From Neofusicoccum parvum (taxonomy: Eukaryota > Ascomycota > Dothideomycetes > Botryosphaeriales > Botryosphaeriaceae): 64,000 nt of DNA. Position 1 is the first letter of the stretch; every line of letters begins with the position of its first letter. The DNA lies in assembly GCA_020912385.1 (NCBI GenBank), contig CP087206.1:558001-622000 (forward strand), in the 5' to 3' direction. Of this stretch, positions 10,719 through 20,902 are shown piece after piece. The notes under the pieces were generated by a model. The model did no database searches. It was not told the DNA's origin and worked only from the letters and a program-made list of their open reading frames with translations. Position numbers and translations under genes: made by a program.

Positions 10719-11429
10719 CTAAGCCATGCGTGTTGCGATCCTGTTGTCCTTCACCAAGACCGCGACTCCATTCGGAAGTGAGAACTCGTAGCATAGGCCT
10801 GGAACGCAATATGCTGCTGCACCCTGCAACTTTCCCCTCCAACTATCCATGCGAAAACTTTCGATGAAGAACGATGTTTTTTGGCAGAAAGGGCATGTGA
10901 TGCCGGCAACGACTGGCTTTCCAAATCCCCAGTGAAGGCTGCGGCCGCGAGCATCGAGGAAGAAGGTGGGGCGCACTTTGTCATTGCATGACAGGCCCAC
11001 CAGGTCCTTGTTTTAGAATGTTATGAGATGAATAGCCTCGTCAGCAAGTCCGTCTGGCAGGGTTTTTTGCCTTAGTTTGCTTGCTCTCATCGTCGGTTGG
11101 CCACGGGAAGAAAGTCTGTAATCTTCTCGGCATTCACGGCGTACATTCTTGGACCCATAGCGAAAACGAGGTCCTTCACGTTGGCCCTCGTGAAATTTAG
11201 GGTCGTCTGGGCGACGTCTCCGAGCCTATTATTTCAGTTTCGGCGGTTTTAGTCTTTGGTATTGGCTTCCCGTCCTTCAAGATGAGCTTATCGGGTATTG
11301 TTGCTTTGGAAGACGTCATCCCGAGCCAGAATCGACTGGTAGCTCTACTTTCTCTTTTTCGTCTGCAGCGTCTGAGTCTTCGAGCGGCCGGCAGATCACC
11401 TCTTCGCGTTCGTCGGACGCTTCGTTTCA
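10719..11429 (-). pseudogene. Broken gene of unknown family, several frameshifts and a stop
   Basis: Four protein-like segments follow one another on the minus strand in alternating frames. First comes an acidic piece (EVICRPLEDSDAADEKEKVE), then KATIPDKLILKDGKPIPKT, then LGDVAQTTLNFTRANVKDL with FAMGPRMYAVNAEK. Last is a segment from 11090 to the stop at 10719, which includes TFFLDARGRSLHWGFGKP, ITCPFCQKTSFFI and a C-terminal Val/Leu strand. The last segment also has an in-frame TAA at 11013-11015. No GT-AG intron accounts for the frame changes. The CPFC pair suggests a zinc or disulfide site. I do not recognise the family. An upstream piece (MAKKDGGEAGDKLLDYCGCC, near 11525-11436) may be its original N-terminus. 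Confidence 0.5.
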
Positions 11430-11982
11430 TGCCCACCTAACGTGCAGCCACCCTCAACTCATCCGTATCGCAGCAGCCACAGTAATCGAGCAACTTGTCC
11501 CCAGCCTCGCCGCCATCCTTCTTAGCCATTCCATGGTCTCACTCCCACCACACATTGGCCCACCGTGCCTGTAGACTCCTCGAAACAGGAGCATGTTGCA
11601 TACCTGATTGATGCTGACAGCTCCACCCATCGTTCTTCTCCACCTCGAACTCTTGTCTGCAAAGCTCGCACGCCTACCATCGCCACCGGCACCTGCGCAG
11701 ACACGCCCTTCCAGCTGCTAGGCTCACAATCTGGTGGGAATGGAAACGGGGGTGCGCTTTTTGGTGCGCCGACGCAGAGGTATGTCGGAGCGGTATTTGT
11801 GTCGCGGGAGTCTGAAATGTGGTCGACCATTGTTCTCTCTCCTCCTGGCGCACAGATGGAAAACACGGCGGGTTGACCGGGCAACACGTCTGGTCAGGCC
11901 AGCACTCCCTAAAACCGCTCCTGGAACATCACGTCAAACTTCATAACCCTTTCCCTCGCCAACAAAGCCATTGTGCAGTACT
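11430..11982. other. Intergenic, possible remnant sequence
   Basis: Between the broken gene and array copy 4. Frames on both strands (for example + strand 11565-11876) are open for about 100 codons but resemble nothing I know. The short Cys-containing minus-strand piece near 11436-11525 may belong to the broken gene. Confidence 0.4.
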
Positions 11983-12511
11983 ATGTCCTCATCAGACCAG
12001 AATATGACCCTCGTTCACGCGATTATGGATGCAAGCCCTGAGCTCGTCAAGTCAGCATTGCTCAGGATGATTTTTGACGAGCACTGCAAGAAGGTGGCGG
12101 AGCGTGAGTTCCTGGTGGAGTCGGGTTGCGGAACGTTTATGGCCAGTGCGAAGCGGAGGAAATGGGAGGTTTGCGGCAGATGCAGCCAGGAGTTCAATGT
12201 TACAATGAACTCCCCCGATGACTGCCGGTGGCATCGCGGTGAGTGCCATCCCTCTGCTGTTTCCGCCCGTCCCGCTGACAGAAGACGCTCGCGAAGGGAG
12301 CCTGGACGTTGACCTGGAGAGTGGCTCCTGGAAGTACCATGAAGAGGATCGTGACGGGAAAATCGACACGGCGGAGATGAGGAGAAAGTTTCCCGAGAGG
12401 TTTGTCTGGAGCTGCTGCGGGGCGCGGGGAGACGTCAAGGCTTCCGGATGCCAATGGGACTATCACGCCGAGGAGGGGCACTGTGCCAAAAGGACCCGGC
12501 AATGCGTGTAG
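11983..12511 (+). CDS. CHORD-like small zinc protein, array copy 4
   Basis: Exons 11983-12238 and 12282-12511 give 161 residues; the 43-nt intron is very short but keeps the family's position and phase. The helical segment is divergent (LVHAIMDASPELVKSALLRM). The linker is short, and the first half site is CGRC (64,67), C81 and WHR (H84); the Gly that closes this half site in other copies is Glu here. Exon 2 has a Trp-Lys-Tyr acidic stretch, KIDTAEM, then RFVWSCC (130,131), SGC142 and H147. KWEVCGRC matches the decayed copy at 2555-3255 best. It is separated from copies 1-3 by the NmrA-like gene and a broken gene. Function unknown. Confidence 0.78.
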
Positions 12512-12685
12512 GGGTTTATATGTGCTTTTGCCGTCCCGTAGATTTTATTGCCTAAAGCGGGTAGTTGGACAACATCATCGAGAAACGCGCGTCGGCCCGA
12601 CAACAAGCGAGACACGGCCGCTTTCCATCGCGTCCCCGACATCGCATCTGCTGCATCCCCTTTCCCTCGCCGCGTGCAGCCCAGC

Positions 12686-13218
12686 ATGGAAGACGCCGAT
12701 GATGCCCGGAGGAATGCAGCCCTCGCCGCCAGTCTGGACCGGCTGCAGTTCGTGTTGCTGAATGCCCTCGACAGCGAATACGGCCGGCAGATTGTCGAGG
12801 ACGAGCTGCTGCTGCCCGGAGACAGCGCGAAACCCGGAATAAAACCCAGCAAGAACGAGAGCGCGCCCTCAGCGAAGCGGAAACGGCTCGAGCACTGTGC
12901 CCAGTGCAAGCTGGAATTCGATGTGGCCACGAACGGCATGGACGAATGTGTCTGGCACAGCGGTATGTGCTTATTCAGCAGAGCCCCCCTCTGAAGCTGA
13001 CACCCTACCAAGGAGATGTGGAAGTCGACTGGGCTGGAGGCCGCTGGCGTGATGCCAATGGGCATGTCCACGGACCAATCGACACCAAAGAGAACAGAGA
13101 AAAACATCCGGAAGGCTTCCTCTGGAGCTGCTGCGGTGGCCAGTGGGGCACCGAAGGCTGCAACACCGGCTTCCACAAAGCCTGCGGTGCATCTACCAAA
13201 AAGAAAGCTCGAGTCTGA
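12686..13218 (+). CDS. CHORD-like small zinc protein, array copy 5
   Basis: Exons 12686-12962 and 13013-13218 (50-nt intron, phase 1) give 160 residues. The helical segment is SLDRLQFVLLNALDSEYGRQ followed by IVEDELLL. A Lys-rich linker leads to CAQC (71,74), C88 and WHSG (H91). Exon 2 reads WRDANGHVHGPIDTKEN, then GFLWSCC (132,133), EGC142 and H147, ending in KKKARV. The PIDTxEN motif is shared with copy 3. The start is 174 bases beyond the stop of copy 4, so the copies are closely packed. The basic tail could be a nuclear signal; nothing else indicates location. Confidence 0.8.
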
Positions 13219-13691
13219 ATGGCGCTGCATCCCTCCCCTTTCCCCTCCTAAAGCCATCGTCCAGTGCTGGATGGGCAGCCGTCGTTATCATCCGCCTACC
13301 CTGCAGGTCGGAGCGATTATCCTAGCTCTTGAGCATCATGGTACGCCCTTCTGTTTCAGTCCAAGGAACGAACAAGAGACTCCAGAGATGTGTTGGCTGG
13401 GCAGAGAGGAGCTCCAGGACCAAGGCACCTCACCGCAACTGAGTCTGTGCAATCCCTGCACGGCCAGGACTTTCGGGCAGCCTGCAGCTGTGGAGGCCTC
13501 TTGCTGCTGGCAGAGTAGTTTCGAAATAGTCCCGAGCGCTAAGCACTGGCCCAACGACATCCACCATCCTCTCAGGGGTATTTAAGACCGCCACGCCGCG
13601 CCTCCCGTCAACGCTCCCGTCCCAAGCTCTCCCTTCTGCCACGTCGCAATCATCCCATCCGCTCGCCAAGCAACGCGCACTCTCTCTGAAG
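13219..13691. other. Intergenic, nothing recognised
   Basis: Spacer between array copies 5 and 6. I looked here for the N-terminal helical segment missing from copy 6 and did not find it. Confidence 0.5.
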
Positions 13692-14088
13692 ATGACAGAA
13701 AACGACACTGGCAAGAAGCTGGCCGAGAAGGACCTCTCCGCCCCCAAGTTTCGGACCTGTGGCCAGTGCACCCAGGAGTTCGACGTCACCAAGAACCGCA
13801 ATGGCAGCTGCTTTTGGCATGATGGTACTCCATTATACCTGAAACGGGCTCCATCTGGGTGCTAATATGTCGCCGCCAGGAGCGCTGGACGTTATCGATG
13901 CAGACGAGAGCAAGGCGAAGTCGCCCGACGCTTTCCAGTGGAGTTGCTGCCAGAAGCCCGGTGGCGCCACCGGATGCAAGGTCACTCGCCACAACACAAA
14001 AGTTCCGTCGGGGAAGAGGCTGGTCAGCTGGAACCATCCTCACGCCCTACCGGCTGGAGCTGGCCTCGCTTTCGCAACATTGGACTAA
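13692..14088 (+). CDS. CHORD-like small zinc protein, short array copy 6
   Basis: Exons 13692-13824 and 13880-14088 (55-nt intron, phase 1) give 113 residues. It begins about 20 residues before the first half site and lacks the N-terminal helical segment of the other copies. CGQC (23,26), C40 and WHDG (H43) are intact, as are FQWSCC (67,68), TGC77 and H82. Relative to copies 1-5 the linker between half sites is shortened by about 18-20 residues. It may be a 5'-truncated duplicate that acquired a new start, or a genuine domain-only form; the intact frame and splice sites favour a functional product. Confidence 0.75.
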
Positions 14089-14521
14089 GGGAGCAATGCA
14101 AGATTTAATTGTTACGAATTTTAATGTACCTCTGGACATGGCTACGGCATCCAGGCTCTGCACTATATCTCATCAAGCCTATTCCCACGTTTCTGATGCC
14201 ATGGCAAACCTCAATGTTTACCTCTGAAGCCTCCCCCGGAGGGCCGTCAGTGCAAATACGAAGCGCCCCCATCCAAGCCAACCTAAAAGCACAGCCAGAA
14301 TGACTCCGCCAGCACCTTCTCGGATTCACCAGACATGACACTGGCAATAAGCTCGTGGCTAACGGGGTTCCTCCGGCGACTAACGGCCTGGCAAGTAGAG
14401 CGGTGCGGTATCTGGTGGTGCTGCGGCTAGTAAACCCCCGAATGCTTGATTCGCTCGGGACGCGAAGGCCGCCTGCGTTCTGTGGTGTACCCTCCACCTG
14501 TGCCGACTCCTTCAGCCCAGT
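14089..14521. other. Intergenic, nothing recognised
   Basis: Convergent 3' flanks of array copy 6 (left) and the flavoprotein (right). No feature seen. Confidence 0.5.
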
Positions 14522-16151
14522 TTAGAGTCGCGCCACGCTCTTCGCTCCTTGGCCCCTCTTTGCCGCATCTCTCCCAGCTCTCCTTCCCCAAACAGTCCCA
14601 GCAGTCAGCCCACTCCCTCCGGGATAGTTTCCGTAGTAGAGGCCTCCAAGCATCTCGCCTACGGCATACAGTCCCTCAACTGGCTTCCCGCTGACTTCTG
14701 ACACCACAGAAGCTGTCTCCGGATCCACGGCCAGGCCTCCAAAGGTGAACGTGATGCCGCATCCCACCTTGACAGCCAGGAATGGCGGCTTCTCTATCGG
14801 CAGTGCCCAGTTCGACTTCGGCAGATCCAGAACCCCCGGCTCAGTTGCCACACCGTCCTTGACGGCTGGATTGAAAGTCTTTTCCGGGTGGGCTTTCCGG
14901 TGCGCATGCGCAGCTTCATTGTACTTCTTCACCGTCCGCACAAACTTCTCCGGATTCTGCAGCCCCACCTCCGCACACTTGCTCGCCAACTCCTCCAGCG
15001 AGTCCGCCGTGATCCTCTTCACAATCTCCTCCCTGTACTCCTCCTCCCTCAACATCGCACTGCCCTCTCGATCCCACACCTGAAACGCCACCCCGTCCGG
15101 CTGCCCCAGCACCGCCCTCCCAAACTTCGCATACGTGTAATTCCTAAAATCCACCCCCTCGTCCACAAACCTCTCCCCCTCCACATTCACCATCACCCCC
15201 AACGGATACCCACTCTTCGTAAACTCATTCGTCACCACCCGATCGCCCCCCTCCCGCGGCGCATCCGCATCCCACGCCACCGAATGACACCCGCTCCAAT
15301 TCCCCGCCCTCGCCGCCCCCGCATCCCGCACCGCCACGCCCAGCACCTCCCCAGTATTATATGGCGTGCCGCGCACATGCGCGAGGTCCCACCCCGGCCC
15401 AAGAAACTGCGCGCGCAGCGCCGGGCTCGCCTCAAAGCCGCCAGCCGCCAGCACGACGCCGCCATCCACCCTTACCTCGACGTCGCGGCCGGCGTGCCGC
15501 ACGACGGCGGCCACGACGCGGCCCCCGCGCACCACCAGCCGCACCAGCGGCGTCTCCCACGCGACGCGCACGCCGCGCGCCCGCGCCGCGCCCAGCAGGG
15601 CCGCGACGAGCCCCTTGCCGCCGTCGGCGGCGCGCAGCGCCAGGCCGCCCCAGAAGCGCCAGCGGCCGGAGGGGCCGTCGCGGTAGGCCTGGCGGTTGAA
15701 GGCGAGCTCGAAGCGCACGCCGCGGGCGCGCAGCCAGGTGACGGCGGGGAGGGAGTCGGCGACGAGGGTGGCGGCGAGGGCGGGGGAGGCGCGGCGCTGC
15801 GTCACGCGCGCCAGGTCGGCGGCGAAGGCGGCGGGCGGGTAGGGCGCGAGGTCGATGGTGGCGGCGAGGGCGGGGGGTGCGTTGGTGACGAGGGGGAGGA
15901 GGGTGGGGAGCCCGGCGTGGGTGGTGCGGTAGGCGCCTGCGGTGAAGTAGGTGTTGCCGCCGGCCCAGGTGGAGGGGCCTGGTGCGTGGGGGGTTAGGGG
16001 GGTGGGGTGGAGGGGTGGGGTGCGGGGCGGACGGACATTTGTCTATGAGGAGGACGGAGGAGGCGCCGTGCTCGGCGGCGGAGATGGCGGCGGAGAGGCC
16101 GGCGTTGCCGCTGCCGACGACGAGGACGGTGCAGGATTCGGGGAGAGGCAT
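14522..16151 (-). CDS. FAD-dependent dehydrogenase of the fumarate reductase/TcuA type
   Basis: Exons 16151-16037 and 15978-14522 (58-nt intron, phase 1) give 523 residues. The N-terminus has the FAD dinucleotide motif VVGSGNAGLSAAISAAEHG and LLIDKC. The splice joins it to PSTWAGGNTYFTAGAYRT, the flavin-contact region of FAD_binding_2 enzymes. Later blocks include VLAAGGFEASPALR, FVDEGVDFRNYTYAKFG and the C-terminal GLYAVGEMLGGLYYGNYPGG. Fungal relatives are usually named tricarballylate dehydrogenase after bacterial TcuA. Whether this enzyme oxidises tricarballylate, or reduces fumarate or another enoate, cannot be told. The donor (AAAT^gtccgt) is weak, but the joined frame restores the family sequence exactly. 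Confidence 0.82.
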
Positions 16152-16682
16152 GGGGGTTGAGGCTCAGTTGCAGGTGTGGAAGGGGAGGTTGGAAGGTGGA
16201 GATTGAGCGGATGTGGGGTCGGGGTAGGCATATTTATTTGTGGTTGCAGGAAGAAAAGGTGTGATGTGTGGAGAGATTATGCGGGAGTGTCGATCGCCGT
16301 ACCTCGGGTTGCCGAACCGGTTCTGGGGCCCCGCACGACGTTGGACAGACTACGGCAGGGTTGGGAGGATATTTTGGGTAGTTCCGCTCGCTGCATTTAA
16401 CTCCGATGGCCGAACCGGGACCCCGAGCTTCACAGTCGAGATATTTGAAGGTGTTGGATTGCCTTGTGGATCATCGGAAGGCAATAGAAGTAGGCTTTGA
16501 AGAGGCCGAGTTGTTCAATGAGTTGTGGCAACCGGGTTGAGATATCTGAATTTTCAAACAATGTTTTGCGCAAATTTAGAGGAGTGTTTTAACATAAGGC
16601 TGAGCGTCTTCTACTCATGAAGAAAAATAATCACCTAAATCCTACCAATCTGGGACGCACTAGCTGTACTATGAGACCACAT
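16152..16682. other. Intergenic, nothing recognised
   Basis: Upstream region of the flavoprotein gene and 3' flank of the AAA ATPase gene. No supported feature. Confidence 0.5.
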
Positions 16683-19600
16683 TCATTCTCTTCCCGAGCC
16701 AGATTCTTGTTCAGTGTCTGTTTCCTGGTCAGACGCGCTCGTGTCATCTCGGTCCTCGCTTTCACGCTCTGACAGCACTTCCTCCCTCCTTGCCTTCTTC
16801 TTGCCTCTGGATGGCTCTTTCTCCTTCTTGGCTATGGAAGCCTTCGAGATTCTTTGCCCGAACGAGGCGTTGTTTGCCTTGGCCACCTTTTCAAAGTGTC
16901 GTCTGCGCAGGGTGACTGTCAGGGGCTTCTTGTTGCTACCCTCTGTCTCGAACTTGGGCTGTTCCTCATCTTTTCCCTCGTTGTACGCATCATTCTCAGC
17001 GAGCGCTATGGCAATCTGAAAGGCGTTGCGGATCTGACGTCCGTTCCACCGGCAATTTTCGGCAACATTGTAGTGTTCCACCGCAAACTCCAGGATTTCT
17101 TCTTCCTTGACGCGGATGCTGCGTTCACGTTTCCTGGTTTGCGACATCGCCACCTTCCATACCTTGATGCTTAGCGCTTCACTAAGCGGGGGGTAGTACA
17201 GGCTGAGATGGATACGAGACCGAAAAGCTTCGTCAAAGGCACCGACGCGGTTGGTAGTAAGAAAAAGAACCCCGGTGTGACGATCAAGAACGCGCAAGAA
17301 CACTAAACAACTTTTGTTTTAGCAAGATGTCACAATTTCAAGTTGACTGGGCGTCTAGAAGTACCGGAAGCAATGCTGTTGCGTGTCAAGTCTTCCCTTG
17401 TACGCTCTGCTAAAAGGACGTTCGCGTTATCAAGGAGCAGAATACAATCCCACCTGTGGGCTAAAGTGAAACTAGTCTCTAAACGTTGTTCTACGTCTGT
17501 CAATGTGACACCAAGGTCCCCTGGATGGTTTGTTAGAAGCGTAGTTCAAGAGTCTACTATGAGAATGCATGTATTACTCACCACAAGTTATGGGGAGAAG
17601 AGGCTTTTCAAAGCAATCGGCAATAGATTCTTGGGTCAAAGTGTCAGATTTGGTAACGTCAAGTCACCTTGCAGAACACGTACCCGCAGTAGATGTCTTG
17701 CCTACACCAGGTACTCCGTGGAGCAGAATAGTCAAGCCCGATCCTTAACTGAGTGAGCTACTATTCGCCTTGCGCTGCGGAATCTTACTTACCCTTTCCT
17801 CGAACAATGTCTACTTGCTCGAAACCCTCGAAATTTCCTTTTCGTCTGCGAAGGTGGTGTCTCACAAGAGACTCCAGCATTTTCTTGTGACCGTCTGGTA
17901 GAACAAGCTGTTCAAGTCCCTCGCTTCCTGAGCTTCTCTGGACTTCACTGATGTCGTTGATATCGAAAATCCCTTCGACTACATTAAGAACAACTCAAAA
18001 TCATCGTCGGGGAGAAATACATACCCCATTTTCAGGTCTTCAAAATGAACCCAAAAACTCGTCCAGTGAGAAGCATCAGTTCGTCGTCCTCTGGAGTTGA
18101 TTCTTCGCCAACAATTCGTCTCGATCGGAGGTAAGGGGCCGGAATCCCATTTTGTTGGAGCAATTTCCACGAAGCAGCTTGTTCAACAGCAAGATCATAC
18201 AGTATAGCATCCGCGCCGCAGCATTCGGGTCTACCGCATTGGCCGTCACCGTCAACTGACTCTGTAATTACCCACAAATTGGTTCCAGGTTCAAGAATAT
18301 GGGGGGCCCAACGAGGGTTTTCCGCAAGCGCCTGCTCAAAGTCGATCATGACCTGTCCATCGATTTGCTCTTGATTACTGGAGTTAGTGCCCTTGCAATA
18401 CATGTGCCTGCCATTTGCTACTCTCATGGATTCCTTTCCCCGGGCCAGAAGCGTTTTGTAGATGTCGGCGGAGTTCTCCTCAAAGCGAAGAGGATAAATG
18501 ATCAGAGACTTGATATCTCCCATTCCTCGGTATCTCTGGATCTTGAATATCGTGATGACGGGGCCAAAAGTGTTGCCATCGTAGTCCATGTGCACGCATC
18601 TGATTTTGTACGGCTCGAATTGAGATGTTGCGTCCATTGGGTGGTGCGGACGAATCACCTGGATTACCCTGTAGGCCTGTGACTTGTCGCGTGATATGAC
18701 CACCTCGCCCAGTTTGAACAGAAAACAGAGATCAACGAATTGAATTTTCTGATTGTCCAAGTGGGTGATTCGTGCAACGTGTGGTTTGAGACAGCTCTCA
18801 ATGAAGTCTACTACCAGCCTCGTCTCGTTAAGAGCTCGGATACTCTTGCAGTACACAGGCAACTCCCTTTGATCATCTTCATATGGTTCTTGGACCGGTG
18901 TTGCTGCTTCTGTGTCTGTCTGAGCGGTCTGTTGGCTTTGAGGTTGCGCGATATTGCCTTCAGGGCTCCATCGGCACTCTAAGATCTTGAGCCACTGCCT
19001 GATCTCTTTCTCGTGACTGAGCAGCGAAAGGTAGGGTCGGAATAGCACGATATTTGTGTCATAATCCGCATTTTCCGGGTTGATCAGGTGGAAAAATAGC
19101 GACATGAGGCATGGTGAGTTGAGTCTAAGTCGATCAGGAGGTGGACCGTCGTAGTCAGAAGGCCAGTCCTGGAATGTTCCTGCTTGCAGTGACATTAAAC
19201 TGCCCTGTGAATTGCGTTCTGTGCACATCGAATCTCCATGTTCCGGGTATGGTGACGATGGAAACGGATCCTCCTCGACGAGAATATCAATCGCGCATGT
19301 CGAATCAGGAAGGCAGTAATTTTGGTAGCTCTCTCGCATTGAATCCCGGAATGGTTGCCAACGCATAGCATTGAATTGTGGAACCATATGAATTGTTGTC
19401 CGGCTCCCGCAAGAATGCTGGGTTGGTAGCGGTGGCGGCGCATTGTCTCCGTCTTCTTGCAGCGATGGAGGACTCTTTCTCGATTGTTCGCTCATGAGTT
19501 GGCAGACCAGGCTCTCCAAAACCGATATACGGTCTTCAAGAATCGATTTATCCTGTGTCTGATTTTGCACGTATCCGGGTTTCTCGTCAACCTCTCCTTT

Positions 19601-19813
19601 CAGGACTGCATCCGAAACCAAGCTGTAAGACCAGCTCTCTGACAATACGGCCGCATTACCGTCCGGTGGAGGCTGGGGTTCCGCTTCCAGACTAGTCAAA
19701 GGTAATTTTGCCGGATCCGGGCGACTCTCATCGTGTGTGCTTGACGTGTTTGGAATCGTGCTGCTTGGTTCCAAGTTGTTACCATCCGATTCTGGACCGA
19801 GTTCGGATGTCAT
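16683..19813 (-). pseudogene. AAA ATPase with N-terminal regulatory domain, interrupted by one in-frame TGA
   Basis: Six exons on the minus strand: 19813-18025, 17978-17793, 17743-17684, 17629-17582, 17520-17365, 17302-16683. All junctions are GT-AG and all close in phase 1, giving 952 codons. The first 590 residues match the large N-terminal region of fungal AAA ATPases often labelled DUF7025 (YCKGTNSS, VMIDFEQALAENPRW). The ATPase core has Walker A HGVPGVGKTST, then LPITCGDLG, LLLDNANVLLAER and the sensor FLTTNRVGAFDEAF, then a lid helix and a Lys/Glu-rich tail. Two oddities: codon 594 is TGA (18032-18034) where homologues have Arg in a RKW motif, and Walker B reads D-N-A-N instead of the usual D-E-A-D, so the catalytic Glu is missing. 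With everything else intact it may be a recent pseudogene, a sequencing error or a non-catalytic protein. Confidence 0.75.
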
Positions 19814-20902
19814 GGGCAGAGTTTCTTGCGGATTCTGCTCATAATTGTCAGACGAGATCTTGCGACCAACTTGACTTCATTACCATTTTGGCAATCCTCT
19901 GCGGGGAACATTCCAAGAAAAAGAGTCACTAGAGCTTTTCCATTCGGGTCCCGTTAGGGTTTGAGGTCGGTGTATAGAGGTGATTCGGCTGGATGCGACG
20001 TAGAGCGCTGACGGCGGCGAGGAGTGAGAAAGCTGGAATTTTGTTATGGGCTGTCCGATATCATCCAAACACGACTCATGGCTACTAACGCGGGATATAT
20101 ATGGGCGGACCATAATACGTAGATCAATCACAAATTACTCTATGTCTACGTAGACAAGCGTGCTGCCACTCCACTGACGCTTGATACGTTGGCATGCGAT
20201 TCTGTTCAAAACGAGCTATTGCAAGCGAAGCTTATGCCTAGAAATATCGGTCATCCGATTACCAAGGCTACCATTAGACGCCTTGACGCTATTGGTTGTG
20301 CTGAGACCCACATTTAGTTCCACATACCGGAGAAGCATCTCAGATGGGGTTTTAGGATTTTGATCGAGCCACTGACATGCAAGTAAGGTGTCACACAAGT
20401 GTAATACGACATTCGACCAGGGTGCTCAGCCGACATGGAATCCTCTTCGTTGCTAGGGTTGAATCCTGCAGAACCCAAAGCTCGCGTTGACACATGTCGG
20501 AAAGCTGCAAGGCTCGCGGTGCCGTTGACTCATAGATTTGCTGTTCTCGTCTTCTCAACGAAGGTCCACGCAAAAAATCGGAACGTCCATGCAAAAACGA
20601 TGCACTGTCGACCATGCCGGATAGCGAGTGAATCATAACGCAGTGACGCCGAGAAGCCTACTAGTACTTCTTCACGAAGCTGCCATCTGCTTCACGAACA
20701 ACAGATTATGATAGGGCGGAGGCCTCCTTGCAGACCTAAGCTTCTCCTTGAAATATCTTCCCGAGAAGCTCCTTAACTGACACCGCCCAACTCCGGTGCA
20801 CGGAACTCCAGTCAATTACTCCAAATTTCATATGGCATCTGGTTAGGAGGCGAAGAAAAACGCGATCATGGATTCCAGGTTATTAAAGAGACGAGTTGAG
20901 CG
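19814..20902. other. Intergenic, nothing recognised
   Basis: Over 1 kb upstream of the AAA gene and downstream of the membrane-protein gene. Frames are short and lack protein character. Confidence 0.5.

Noticed and set aside
11565..11876. 103-codon + strand frame between the broken gene and array copy 4
   Set aside because: No recognisable motif and no splice support; kept only as possible remnant sequence.
14888..15997. 369-codon + strand frame opposite the flavoprotein
   Set aside because: Product is Pro/Arg/His-rich low complexity; the minus strand carries an intact FAD-binding enzyme.
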